From Chara braunii (lineage: Eukaryota > Streptophyta > Charophyceae > Charales > Characeae): a stretch of 43,783 nt of DNA. Below, one piece after another: positions 21,220-32,340 of the stretch (the first letter of the stretch is position 1; each line of letters begins with the position of its first letter). The notes beneath the pieces are model-generated. The model was not told the DNA's origin and did not search any database. It saw only the letters and a program-made list of their open reading frames with translations. The translations under genes were made by a program, and so were the position numbers. The stretch lies in the NCBI GenBank assembly GCA_003427395.1, contig BFEA01000060.1, positions 3,796,992-3,840,774 on the forward strand. The letters run 5' to 3'.

Positions 21220-21745
21220 CCGGCAGCGCTTCCCGTAGGAAAAATGCCTTCTCAAAATTTATAATAACTCAAATACGAAAAAACAAAATCCAAACTCTAA
21301 TTATGGAAAGTCAAATTTTGTCTAACTCTCTGAATTAGTAAAAATTTGAGCAACATCTCCTTTAGAAAGGTAGACTTCCCATATTTATACTAAGTCAGAT
21401 ATGAACTTAGAAGCCAGACTTAAGTTCAACTGAAGACAAAGTTCAACTAACCCCTTACATTTATAGAATTTTTTGGCAGCACTTCCCGTAAAGAAAGTGT
21501 TATTCCAAGATTTATACAAAACTAAGTTCAAAATTAAATAAAAAAAACTTTGACTTCCCAAAGTCCAATTTTGTTTAACTCCTTGAATTAGCAAAAATTT
21601 GGGCAGCACTCCTTGTAGAAAAAGACACTTCCCAAATTTTTACTAAGTCATATATAAAAATTTTGACAAACTGAACTTTTTGACAGCCAAAGCTTCCTGT
21701 AGAAAAATTGACTTACCAAGATTTATACAAGACCAAATATAATAA
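21220..21745 (+). repeat. Degenerate ~125-bp tandem array
   Basis: A GGCAGCACTTCCCGTA-type word, followed by an AAAA-rich spacer, then CTTCCCAAATTTATACTAAG, recurs near 21223, 21348, 21474 and 21600, with a shorter-spaced unit at about 21684. Units are strongly diverged (TTTGAGCAACATCTCC and GACAGCCAAAGCTTCC are variants). Such arrays are common in non-coding parts of plant LTR retrotransposons, but no partner domain is visible. Confidence 0.65.
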
Positions 21746-21749
21746 AACA

Positions 21750-24045
21750 TTCCAGAAAATAGAAAAATTGACCTAAGTAAAATAAACTTAGCTAAAAAAA
21801 TACCAAAATTGAAACTAATTCTTATGACTCTAACACGTGGCGAGCAACTAAATCGGCTATCTATCAAACTGAAACTCAGACTAAGTAGTAGTCTCACTCA
21901 ACCACATTCAGGTCAAACCACAAAGGTAAGTACTCTCACCATCCCAAAGTCAACCTTATCAAACAATAGTTCATGATCTTTCAATGATTTATTCCTTTAT
22001 ACCCAACTTACATAAGGCATAAAGCTAGACCACCCAACCTTGATCACTCTCTGACTTCCAACGATAACCCCTTCGACCGCCGTACTCCACTTTTCTGGCT
22101 GAGTTGTGGCCGTGCAACTTAGGCAGATGGCGGGTTCAAACGCACCGGGAGGCGCGATCAGACTGGCTATGCACAATAACCGTAGCGAACACAACAGTCG
22201 CAACAGTGGACTTCGGCAGCAAGCACAACCGTAGTCGCTTCACAGCAAAAAAAACAGCGAATGGTAGCTTGCGCAGTCAGTAAACCGCAATTCAGTAAAC
22301 CCAGCAGCTCAACAACTTCAGATTCCAACCAAAACGCCGCCGCAAGGTCTGGCTTCTCGGACTGCAGGTGACTCTCCTTCAACTTACTTCTTACGGAGGG
22401 GCAAATGGCACCTTGGCCAACAACCAAGTTTGTCCCTCACAACTCGCCTACTGCTGCTTCAATCTATTGAGTCAGCAGCGTGCCAATCAACAGTAAGTCT
22501 GTAGTCTTTTGTAGCCCGCCTATTGCTACAACCGTCCTTGTTCCCTGATCGCCACAGCAGCAAAACCCTTTCTCCTCTCTACTCCGCCTTAACAGGGATG
22601 GGCAGCGCAACAACCAACACTGGAGCTCCCAAACCCCCGCTGGTCACCTGCAGTCAGTCCATTCGGCAGTATAGGCAATATGCTGGTTCACAGGTGGTCT
22701 GTATTTCTTCGCAGCTTGGTTTGTTGCCTCAACAAGCACGTCTCTAACTCCCGTGGTTTGTTGCTCAACTTCCATAGAAAGAGCTCTCCCTCAACCAGCA
22801 AGCTAGTATGTCGTCCGTGGTCTGGCTCCCACTGCCTTTCAGTTCACTTGGCCCGCTGATTCCTCCAAGGCATATGTACTCTATCTTTCCCACTTTCCCC
22901 TTCCTACTACCTTTTTGTCCTTCCCTTCCTGCCACTTTTGTCCACCTCTAGTAAGCTCAACATCTACCTCTATCGCTCTTGTTTTTAGCTTCTCCTCCAA
23001 TCAGAGTTGGAACAGAGTCCCCGACCTGTCATCCTTTGCTGTGTACGCCGGTTGGTAAAGTTCAACCAATCTTTGCCTGTAACTCGATGTCATAGCCTCC
23101 CACTCAGCGCAACCTACGCGGCCCATTTTGTTCTTTCCATCATCAAGGTAAGTCCTCCGCTCAACCTCCCTCTCCCTCTCTGAACTGTACCACAGTCTAA
23201 GCGCCCGCCGTTACCATTTGCTCGGAGTTCAGTGAGAACGACGAATCTCCACAAAGGACGCACACATCGTCGAGATATCCCGATTGTGGGTATGAACCAA
23301 GGAGTCCGCCCGATGCAAAGTACTGCCACCCACATAAGGAGAGAGATATCACATCCATTGGTGGAATCACCGACTTCGAACATGTGATTAAAGAATGAAT
23401 TTGACACTAAAGTCCGAAAAGGTACGCCATCACGCCGAACCCCCTTCTCTCTAACGTACCTCAAAACTCGTTTTAGTGTCACAGTCACGAATCTTAACAG
23501 GATTTGAGTTCACCGATCACTTCGTGAGACTAAGAAACCTCAACAACGATACTTAGTTCGCCCGTTCACATCGAGAAGCGGCCGTATCGCCTCACTTAAA
23601 AAATTTGGTTTAAACTCTTACTCCATTTGATTTCATCAAGGTTCGAGTGATATCCCGATTCTCCACTCCCGCCATTGCTCCTTCCGCCATTGCTCGACGC
23701 ACTCCTCTTCTCATCTTGCCCACTTCCTACTGACCTAACGCTAAAACTAACTTCGCCATCGTATTCGCCCTGTCTAGAAACCCCTGAGACCGTGTTGTAC
23801 TCGCCCAAACCTGCGAAGTATCGTGAGCGCTCTCCCTTCTCCGCTGCGCCCCGACTCAAACCCCACCATCTTCGTTTGCCAAATGCATTCGTCCCAATAC
23901 GTCGTCCCGGTTCACTCCTTCCCTTACTAACGCAGCAAAATTGTCAGGCGGCTCCGCTTTCTCCAGAGGTGCTCTGAAGACAGGGCAACTGCTAGACGGT
24001 CCAGGCGATTTTTCCGCCTCCATCTTCACTCCGACAGACGATTAG
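21750..24045. other. Intergenic DNA, possible retroelement untranslated region
   Basis: No gene recognised. A tRNA-like stretch on the plus strand around 22095-22150 has TGGCTGAGTTG (A-box-like) and GGTTCAAACGC (B-box-like) about 30 bp apart; it could be a decayed SINE head. Arginine/glycine- or serine-rich open frames (for example 23596-23859 minus) lack recognisable domains. Confidence 0.35.
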
Positions 24046-24048
24046 TAA

Positions 24049-24050
<2 letters not shown>

Positions 24051-24084
<34 letters not shown>

Positions 24085-24190
24085 CAATGGGGACATGCTC
24101 CAATCTATTCGTGGGGAGCAACACGGCTGGGAACCGGGCCCAGCATCCCTTATCACAATACAAGAAGGAGTTACCGGGGCCATTCCCCGG
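24051..24190 (-). mobile_element. Retroposon-like repeat R2 with poly(A) tail, copy 1
   Basis: Read on the minus strand, GGATGCTGGGCCCGGTTCCC and GCTCCCCACGAATAGATTGG lead into a 34-base poly(A) (24084-24051 on plus as T). Matching sequence recurs at 35975-36040 and 41499-41545, and a short piece at 43018-43039. The 3' poly(A) fits a retroposed RNA. Confidence 0.6.
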
Positions 24191-24205
24191 CTTCGACTAA
24201 GAGCA

Positions 24206-25120
24206 ATTGAAAAAAACGAAAAGCTCAAGAATATTCAGAAAATGTATGCCGACAAGCCTCCCAACCACTAAACAGATAGGTAAAACCTATTCAATCCACC
24301 TTCGACCGCCACTAGCATGGCTGTATCCAGCACGAACCCAAGCTCTTCCAGGCCTCATGCTCCCTTCAGGCTAGGTTACAGAGTTGCACCACCTTGCTCC
24401 AACACCGGCCATAATTGCTTCAGTTACGACCCCCGATCACCACAAGGACTGCCCCCGCAAACAGCCCCCCAGATCTCTCTACCAGGCCTCACGGCCCCCA
24501 TTAGGCTAGGTCACAGAGTTGCGCCACCTGGCTCCGGCTCCGGCCAGCGTTGCTCCAGCATCGGTTTTCGAGGGCCACCGACTTTTCAACCACCCTATGC
24601 AGGATCAAGGATGAATTGCCAGATAACACCTATTCCTACAATCCTCCTTGAGAGGCAAGCCTAATTGAAATAACGAGGAAAAAAAACTCAGAAATATTCA
24701 AAAAGGGCATGTCAACAAGCCTCCCAAACTCAAAACAGATAGGTAAAACCTACTCAATCCACCTTCGACCACCACCAGCATGGATGTTTCCAGCACGAAC
24801 CAAAGCTCTTTCAGGCCTCATGCTCCCTTCAAGCTGGGTTACAGAGTTGCGCCACCTTGCTCCAGCACCGGCCCACATTGCTTCAGTCACGACCCCCGAT
24901 AACCACTGAGACTGCCCCTGCAAACAGCCTCCCAGATCTCTACCAGGCCTCTCGCCCCCACTAGGCTAGGTTACAGAGTTGCGCCACCTGGCTCCGGCTC
25001 CGGCCAGCGTTGCTCCAGCATCGGTTATCGAGGCCATCGAATTCTCAACCACCCTACGCAGAATCAAGGATGAATTGCCAGGTAACACCTATTCCTACAA
25101 TCCTCCTTGAGAGGCGAGCC
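24206..25120 (+). repeat. Tandem duplication, 2 x ~460 bp
   Basis: Copy 1 is about 24206-24663 and copy 2 about 24664-25120; positions differ by 458-463 bp throughout. Each unit carries an internal pair of half-units marked by GGCTAGGTTACAGAGTTGC and GCCACCTTGCTCC / GCCACCTGGCTCC, about 130 bp apart, and ends ATCCTCCTTGAGAGGC. The reading frames at 24317-24664 and 24709-24909 are interrupted differently in the two copies, so coding is unlikely. Confidence 0.88.
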
Positions 25121-25131
25121 AAGAAGAAAAA

Positions 25132-25390
25132 GATCTAATGATGACAACTAACCTAATGAGAATGATAGTTGTAATGAGAATAGCAAAAATGGTGATGATG
25201 ATGATAGTGATAATACTAATGATGATGATGATAATAGTGGTGATGTCAATGATGATGAATCTGGTAATGATGTTGATGATGATGATAACAATGATATTGG
25301 TAATGATGATGATGATGATAAAGATGATGATGATGATGATAATGATAACGATGATGAAGGTGATAATGACTATGATGATGATCGCGCCCA
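25132..25390 (+). repeat. GAT/GATAAT microsatellite
   Basis: Long imperfect trinucleotide tract dominated by GATGAT and GATAAT with occasional GGT. The methionine/isoleucine-rich frames on both strands are translations of this repeat. A shorter GATGATGATG patch follows at 25430-25460. Confidence 0.92.
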
Positions 25391-27072
25391 GCACCCTGCG
25401 CTAACTCAAGGTGCTGCTAGTGCCGATGACCGGATGATGATGATGGTGGTGATAATAATAGGGGCGAGCAGCGCCGATGGTGAAATTATAACGATGAGTG
25501 TCGCGCAACCCCCCTAATCATGGTGTTAAAACTGAGACATGCCCTGTTGATGCTGATAAGGATGATAAAGATGACGAATAACTCCCTGATGATAATGCCT
25601 ATCGTTGTAGCTCGGTGCTGCTGATAAACGACCTCTCCCCGTTGCTTGATACTGCTACTTGTATGTCGCGAAGACGAAGACAGTCCCAAACATTCCACTC
25701 CTTATCCCCCTCCACTCCTCCTCCCATCTCGTCGGACACACAGCGCTCCTCACCCTCTTGCTACTAGCCGACCTCCTCCACCAAATTGTGCAAGAAGAAG
25801 AGCACGAATGATTCCTTCCGATGCAAGACTCAGTAGAGAGCCTTACCCCGCCTCACACGGCATGCTAACCCGCAGCATCCCCGTGAGAGGCACCAGACAG
25901 TGAGATGGCACTACAAGTGCTTTCAAGTGTCAGGAGATAGAGAGTACGCCCTACAGCAGCAGTAGCAGCGCTGACTCCCTGCATCGTTGAGCACCTATCA
26001 TAGTCACACCTCTATGCCCAGCGGCGCCCAACATCGCCGCGCGCTACCGCTCAACCACACCTGGCGTCGCACAGCGTCTGCCTGCTACTCCATCTCTCGT
26101 TGGTGAGGTTGTGACGGCGGGGCGCAGCGCCCCCGGACGCGCTGCGCCCCTGACGGCACTACCGGGCAGCCCCTCAGACGATTAGTAAGATTGGCTCCGC
26201 TATCCTGAGAAAAACTTTGAGGAAACTAGCTATTAGACGATTCGCTTCGTCCTTTGCCCCTGCGTCCAGGCCCGACGATCGTCCTGAAGTATTGTGGCTG
26301 CAAATTTCTATAGGGAACTTCCCCTGGCCTACTCTGCTTAGGCAGGGCTGACCACCTTCCAAGTCCTCAACGACGAGTCCACACGCCCCTCGTAGCAGTC
26401 CGTAGTGTTGAGGGTGCTGCCTATCGCAAGGCCGCAGCCTGAGCTCCGACGGAGCGGGCCCCTGGTGCAGATCTTGGTGATAGTGGCAAATATTCTAACA
26501 GGGCCTTGAAGGCCGACGGGGGAAAAGGACTCCGTGTTGACAACAACTTGAGCACTACGACCACTGCCCTTGTGCCCTCGCCCCACTCAGGCTTAGTACA
26601 CCAATTTTCGGTTCCCTGCAACACACTCACACCCAACCCTCTTACCGCAAATCATGGGCTGGTCCCGCCGCCCAGGTTTTATTCCACCTTGTGGCTAAAT
26701 CACCCACCGGCTTACATGCACATCGACTTCCTCAGCCCGCGTCTTAAGATGGTGGGACTAAAGATCTCCACCAGCATCCCGAACACACAAGGAACCCATA
26801 AATGTAGCGTCGCGCCTGAGTCAAAGAGCACTAGAGCGAAATATGACAATAAATAATACAACTATTTGGAAACCTTTGATTGTTCGAACACAACGAACGA
26901 GGAGAAAGAAATCGCTAATATCGTTCTGATGCCGTCGACGGCAAAACCAAAGGGGACAGTCCTACCGGGCCCTCAACCCCTAGGCTCCTCCTCACTGCTC
27001 CGGTACTCCTATGTTGCCATCGCTAGCCTCGATCCCTGAATCTCTTTGATGAAAGTCCGATACCGTAACCAA
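25391..27072. other. Intergenic DNA, no recognised gene
   Basis: Moderate-GC sequence without recognised proteins. The only clear structure is the small hairpin at 26112-26157. A 14-bp word CAGACGATTAGTAA at 26175 also occurs at 24035. Confidence 0.4.
26112..26157. repeat. Perfect 12-bp hairpin flanked by 7-bp direct repeats
   Basis: GGGGCGCAGCGC (26119-26130), an 8-base loop, and GCGCTGCGCCCC (26139-26150) form a perfect inverted repeat. Immediately outside on both sides is TGACGGC (26112-26118 and 26151-26157). This mimics a tiny insertion with a target duplication, or the remnant of one. Confidence 0.75.
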
Positions 27073-27500
27073 TGGTGTTAGACCCCAAATTTGGGTCTAA
27101 TTTTGACGGACACCTAAAATAACCCGTGCAACGCGCAAACCTACCAAAATGTTCTCAAAACCACATTGTTGTCGACGTCGCCCCCCACACGTACTCATAA
27201 ATCACAAGCAAGCGCATCAATTAAGAAACACAATCTTTTTAATCCTAATTTTATCAGAAATAAAAATCTGGTCGGCGACCAACGCCGACTTTCACAATCA
27301 TCAAAGGAAAACAGATCACGCGCGCGCGTAAATCTGCACGCCCACACACTGTCTACTCTAGTCAACCATTCAGTCAGCCTAACCCTCGGACGCAGCCGCG
27401 CCTCGCGCAATATACTTAAACTTTATACCAAACTTATTTTCTGTCGCTTACAAAAACCAGGGCGGATACCCTTGTAAGGGTATTCGCACCGACAACGGCG
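27073..27500 (+). mobile_element. LTR-like sequence, family R3, copy 2
   Basis: About 428 bp starting TGTTAGACCCCAAATTTGGG, itself a short palindrome, and ending CACCGACA in TG...CA fashion. The last ~230 bp match 16120-16350. No primer-binding site or polypurine tract is adjacent, so a solo LTR is the best guess; a target duplication is not obvious. Confidence 0.45.
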
Positions 27501-27507
27501 TGAACAT

Positions 27508-27582
27508 AGAAGTACCAGGGAAAGGCCCAACAAAAAAAAAAAAAAAAAAAAAAAAAGAACTCTGGAAAAAGACTATGCGATG
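27508..27582 (+). mobile_element. MITE-family fragment
   Basis: CCAGGGAAAGGCCCAACAAA, an A-run of about 25, then AACTCTGGAAAAAGACTATG follow the interior of copy A (AAGGGAAGGTCCCAACAAA, then TCTGAAAAAATACTATG). Both ends are missing. Confidence 0.5.
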
Positions 27583-27585
27583 CAG

Positions 27586-27860
27586 ATGCGAGGCTTGAGG
27601 CCTCGGTGAGCCCTAATGGGCTCTGTTTCCAGTAAGAACGACCACCCTAAATGAAGGCGGGCCTCAATCATGACGAGTGACCTACTTTTGGGTTTTCCAC
27701 GCAACGGGGAAATTCAGGCAGTTGCGCAGTGCCAGTTGGTTGAGTGAGCCTAGACCTTGCCTGCCTATCTCAAATGTATCTGAGGCAGGCCCTAGGCTAG
27801 ACACGGGGCATGGACTATACACAAGCCGCTGGTAGTTGGACACGGGTAACCGCCCCAAGC
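27586..27860 (-). mobile_element. Inverted 275-bp copy of the segment following the gypsy element
   Basis: The reverse complement aligns with 35318-35592 over the same 275 bp with no indels and roughly 30 substitutions by eye. The ends read TTGGGGCGG and CCTCGCAT. In the other copy it lies just after the chromodomain, where a 3' LTR would be, so this is probably a solo LTR or truncated sister element in opposite orientation. Confidence 0.7.
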
Positions 27861-28528
27861 AATGTGCCTGATTTCCCTTGTATCGGGGCTCAGCCACTTG
27901 GGGCCTACCGGAAGCTTCTGGGCAGGGGGCCAGCGCAGCCAGGCAACACGCAGCAGGCATGTCATTTCCATATAGGAAAGTGCCTGTCTCCGCATTTGGC
28001 ATAAGGGCACTTGCTACATGCTGCGCAAGCGCTGCTGCGATACTGGCAGGCAAGCGCCCACGAGCTCACGGGCGAGCAAGGTGCACGCAAGCAGGCATAG
28101 CCAAGCTGGCCTGCGAGATGCTGGATGGGGCACATGGTGGTCCTTGGGTGCATTTGGCATCTATGTGGGGGATCGAGGTTGTGAATGATGTGTGAGACAT
28201 ACCTGGTGCTTGAGGCGAACGACATTGGCCGAGATCTGCTCGTACTTCGGGAAGCTGTTGACGTCACCAGCGACATTGTAGATAGGCTAGATAGGATCTG
28301 CCATTCGTAGTCTGGGTGCCGAGCGCCAGATATGATGTCGACATTGGTTCATTGTTGATGATGACGAGACCATTTCAACATTGTCATGTGTGAGCTTTTG
28401 CTGTGCTCTTATTTTGGTGGAACTCGAATTGCAATTCTGCTTTTGGTTCGAGGTCATGACTATCTGGTTTCATGTGTATGATGCTACTTGGTTTCTGGAA
28501 TTCGCTATCGCTCATTTTCCTTGCATTT
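27861..28528. other. Candidate 5' LTR region upstream of the primer-binding site
   Basis: The sequence before 28529 ends TTGCATTT, so an LTR could end at CA 28524-28525. Its start could not be fixed and no second copy of it is in the window. No gene recognised. Confidence 0.35.
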
Positions 28529-28541
28529 TGGTATCAGAGTC
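28529..28541 (+). promoter_or_regulatory. Primer-binding site for initiator tRNA-Met
   Basis: TGGTATCAGAGTC matches the usual plant LTR-retrotransposon PBS (TGGTATCAGAGC) except near its 3' end. It primes minus-strand DNA synthesis. It lies 1.26 kb before the gag start at 29802, which is long but possible; it could also belong to a different, deleted element. Confidence 0.65.
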
Positions 28542-29801
28542 GTGGTACGTTGTGCTAATCTGGTGCTTGTCTTCTGCCTATGCGGTACATGCATGCGGTC
28601 TGCTGGGTGAGCGGCCGTAGGAAGTGTCCAATGAGGAGAGCGAAGGCAAGCAGGCGACCCAGGTGGAGAGGGGCATCGCCAGGAAGGCTGTGAGGTGATA
28701 TTGGGTGTTCACAGTGTGATGAGAACTATTCGATGTGTGATTGATGCTGAGGTGGAACAGCGGTGTAATGTTGGTTGTGCCGAAGCAATGATTGGTCATC
28801 ACAATCATTGTCAGGTCATTTGGTGAGAATATATGTGGTTGGGGACAGCTATTTTGAGGTACGTTGCTCTTAACCTTATCTACCCTCTTCAACACTTCTT
28901 ACTGTGAGGATGCGTGTTCTGTCTTGAGAGTCCTCTCATGTGAGGAGTCGAGTGCGCTCAACCTTGAGAGTCGGCATTGTTCACGTGGAGCATCTGGAAG
29001 GAGAGGACGGAGCTATCTGAAGAGCCCTGGACGAAGCACTGAGTCACGGTCACCATGCCAACCCACTGGGAGTAGAGCACGCATGCTTTGCTGCTTTGTC
29101 ATTTGTCTGCCTGCTGCGTTGTAGATGGGTTATGAGGGGCAGGCCAGCCCTACAGGGGAGACAAGTACCGGATGCCTATAAATAAATATCGGCGGGGTTA
29201 CCTTTCCATTGGCTGTGATCGTCGTCCTGTTTGTGACGTTAAATAATTCTTGAGGACTTCGGGGACCCTCCTTAAACGCCTCTTGATCAGCCAATCGGTC
29301 AGTGTAAGGCTCGCTGCACACGAGGGTAAACATGGTGCAGGGCTGGCCAGCTCAGCATTGACTCGGGGAACAGGGGTGGGCTGTGTGCACACCTTTAGAC
29401 ACGCACTCTATCTGGATCACTCAGGGACGCTGACGTCAAGTGACACTTAAGAAGAACTGAGGGAGGGGTAAATTTCAGGTGATAAGTTCGGGAACAACTC
29501 CACTCTGCCAACATTCATTCAAATGATTCTATTTTTATTTTGATTAGTTAGATGTACAACCATGGAGATCTGACAGACAACATAGGTAGAACTGTTTCTG
29601 CTCATTTGCTTTCTGTTTGCGAACTAGTCAAATAAAATAGTTTCGTTTATAGGAATCTGGACTTACCTGTTGGACCCAACTGTGTATACTCTGACATAGC
29701 CACCGATTAATAATTTTATTTATTTTACGTCGGTCTGAGCACTACGCTGCGGTAGGCAACCAAGTGAAACCTAGTGCAGACAGTGTACAGTGCAGTAGCT
29801 T
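28542..29801. other. Leader region between PBS and gag
   Basis: About 1.26 kb without a recognised gene. It may be a retrotransposon leader or contain unrelated insertions; no repeat pair was found here. Confidence 0.35.
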
Positions 29802-31757
29802 ATGAGCGACAGGGAGGTTCCTGACCCGGACGATAGGATCTTGCGACCGGCAAGACGCCCGTTGGTCCATGTAGCCTTAGGACCAGCGGGGGACCGTTTT
29901 CTGTTCCGCCAGCTTAGGGAGAGGCAAAAGCAGCAGCGGAGGGCTAGGGACGAAGAGGCAAGCAGAGCCTTCGCAAGCGAGGCAGCTACTTCAGCAGCCA
30001 TGGCCACTGTTGTGCAACAAAGTTCCCAGGCCAGTAGTTCTGGGACGGTCGGGGCGACAGTCACACAAACCTTGAGTCAGTCCACTGGCGTTATGGCAAG
30101 CCAGCAGTTAGTGTTGACTCCCGAGGAGATCGCCATACAAAGAGCAAGTGCTCATGAGGCACAGCTACAACAGACGTTAGATGAGATACAGGCAGAAAAG
30201 GAGAGAATGATCAGAAGAAGGACTAGGATGTAGCGGAGACAAGTGGACATTAGAGAGTTAGAGGGGATGAACCTGACTAATATGGATGAAGATGTGAGGA
30301 TCGTGAGGACAACCATGTTAGATGTAGTAGAGATGCAGGACTACCACAAGTCACTCTTACAGGACATCCAACGGAGCCTGGCCGTGCTGGTCGGGCGAGT
30401 TCAGGGTGCACCATCACCATCAGGGCCCGGTGCCTGCCCCGTGGTACAACCTCCTCCTTTTGTCCCACTGATGACTGGAGTATCCCCATTTCTAGTATCT
30501 CCAGCTTCGGTACAAGCCGCTTCCCTACTGGGTATACCTTTGACAGGTGGGTTAGCATCAGGTCCTAGTGTACAGGTTCCTATTCAGACAGTGTTCTCCC
30601 AACCTCCATTGCAAACTGCCGTCTCACAGCCGGCACAACCGCAGGGTACACAGCCCCTGCAGCAGCTAGTGCAGCAGCCTGCACCCCAGGGTCCACAGCC
30701 TGGTGTGGTGCAGGCACCCCGGTGGGTCCTCAAAACTGTCATTGCTTGGCCTAAACCCTTCTTAGGAGATAAGAGGGGTGAGGACCTTGACACATGGTTG
30801 AGGTCAGTGCCAGTCTACGTGAAGTGCAAGTTGACCTTGCCTCACGAGGAAGTGCTTGTGGCTGCCTCCTACCTGGAGGGGAGTGCAGCAAGGTGGTTAA
30901 GTGGGTATGTACAACTACAGGGATATGGTCATGATTTCCGCGCTTGGGCAGTCACCTAGAAATTGGATGACTTTCTCAAGCTGGTGGAGGAAAGGTGGCA
31001 TGATCCATAGGAGGCTCAAAAGGCCACTGATGTGATCCTGACCTTGAGATCAAGAAAGTTCAGGTCAGTAAGGGATGCCACAAACGCTGTTGAGCGTCTG
31101 ATCTGTGTTCCTGGAGTGCGTTATGACCCCCAGGTCTTGCTTACGACTTACTTGAGATGTCTTCCCATAGAACTCAGGAATCAGTTGGCAGGCGAAGCCA
31201 TGATCACTGTACACAACTTTCCCTCGTTTAGCAAGAAGGCCCTTGATCTAGAGGCAAAGATCGGGCATGGGCACCAACCCACTACGGATGGGAGGAAGAA
31301 GGCACTGCCTCCTAACTGGAAAGCAAAGGGCCACATTATGTTCGTCGACAACGATGGTTCCACCATAGAGTTAGACGACGACTTCCAAGAGGGAGTAGGG
31401 TCAGAGTCAGCCAGCGCGGAAGCTTCAAGGGGTGGAGCAGTCGCTGCCTCTGTGCAACAAAAAGGTAAGGTGACCGATAGACACCGCAGAGGCTTCCGAT
31501 CTAGGAGTCAAGTAGACCCCAATGCTCCTCCATGGGAGAAAGCGGGTCTTACTGAGGACGTGTGGAGAGACCATTACTCCCGACAGACTTGTATCCGTTG
31601 TGGCCAATATGGCCATAACCAATTCAAGTGTCGAAACAAGAAGGTAACAGAAAAGATCCCGCCTACGATGGGGCAGGCGTCCGTCTCCTCCGCTTCCCTG
31701 GGTAGCAATGTTGCCAGCAGTTCTGACACAACTTCGGGAAATACGTCGGCCCAATAG
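29802..31757 (+). pseudogene. gag of a chromovirus-like Ty3/gypsy element, with in-frame stops
   Basis: One frame runs from ATG 29802 to TAG 31755-31757 but is broken by TAG at 30231-30233, 30957-30959 and 31008-31010. The N-terminal third is charged and coiled-coil-like (QTLDEIQAEKERMIRRR). The middle is Pro/Gln-rich. A Retrotrans_gag-like segment follows (GDKRGEDLDTWLRSVPVYVK, EGSAARWLSGY). A classical zinc knuckle CIRCGQYGHNQFKC (CX2CX4HX4C, 31590-31631) is intact. Gag forms the particle and binds RNA. The stops fit CAG to TAG changes at glutamine positions. The pol frame lies in a different register downstream. Confidence 0.88.
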
Positions 31758-31786
31758 GAATTGTAGTTGTTCCTGCTAGGGTCGAG

Positions 31787-32340
31787 GTGGTGGACACACC
31801 CTCACCATCCCGAGAGATGGCCCAGGCTATTGACTCCGTTGTCGTTGCGCAAACACATTCGGACCAATCGATCCTTTGTTCGATGAATGTGTTTGAGTCC
31901 TTAGAGGAGCTAGAGGAGGAGTGGTCTAGATCGGACCCGCTAGCTTCTTGGACGACCATGGCTAAAGCTCCTAAGGGTGAGTTGTTCATCAACGAGGTAG
32001 ATATAGGCGGCCGCAAGGCCGGGGCCTTTTACGATACTTGCTCCACGAGGAACTTTATCAGTCGCGTGTGCGTTGAGAGGCTGCGCCTACAGGGGAAGTG
32101 CAGCGCCTGAGTCAACCTGTGGAGTTGACCTGTGCCAACAAACAACGCATGGTAGTCAATGACTACCTTAAAGACATTGAGTGTCTTTTCCCGTACGCGA
32201 GAGGGGAACTGAGACATCGAGCCTCGTTCCTAGTCAGCGATGATCTCCCTCTGGGTATGTACTATCTTTCGGTTGCACAACCCCAATTTGACTGGGACCG
32301 AAAAGTGGTCAAACACACTTTGCCCGGAGGGGGGACCGCC
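31787..32340 (+). pseudogene. Retropepsin-like protease region of pol
   Basis: The aspartic protease cleaves Gag-Pol. Following GELFINEVDIGGRKAGAFY, the active-site motif reads DTCSTRNFIS, where D-T/S-G-A is expected, so the catalytic glycine is cysteine. The frame stops at 32110 and the conserved continuation (DLPLGMYYLSVAQPQFDWD, about 32240-32300) is one register away, showing a frameshift near 32100. The pol frame overlaps the end of gag in another register and is open back across the gag stop. Confidence 0.8.

Noticed and set aside
21220-21745. CRISPR-like spacing of repeats
   Set aside because: Units are diverged ~125-bp tandem repeats, not short identical repeats with unique spacers, and the DNA is eukaryotic.
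22095-22150. tRNA gene
   Set aside because: Only A- and B-box-like words are present; acceptor and anticodon stems do not form. At best a decayed SINE head.
23596-23859. Ser/Gly-rich minus-strand frame
   Set aside because: No recognisable domain; a comparable open frame lies on the opposite strand.
25095-25404. Met- or Ile-rich frames on both strands
   Set aside because: Direct translation of the GAT microsatellite.
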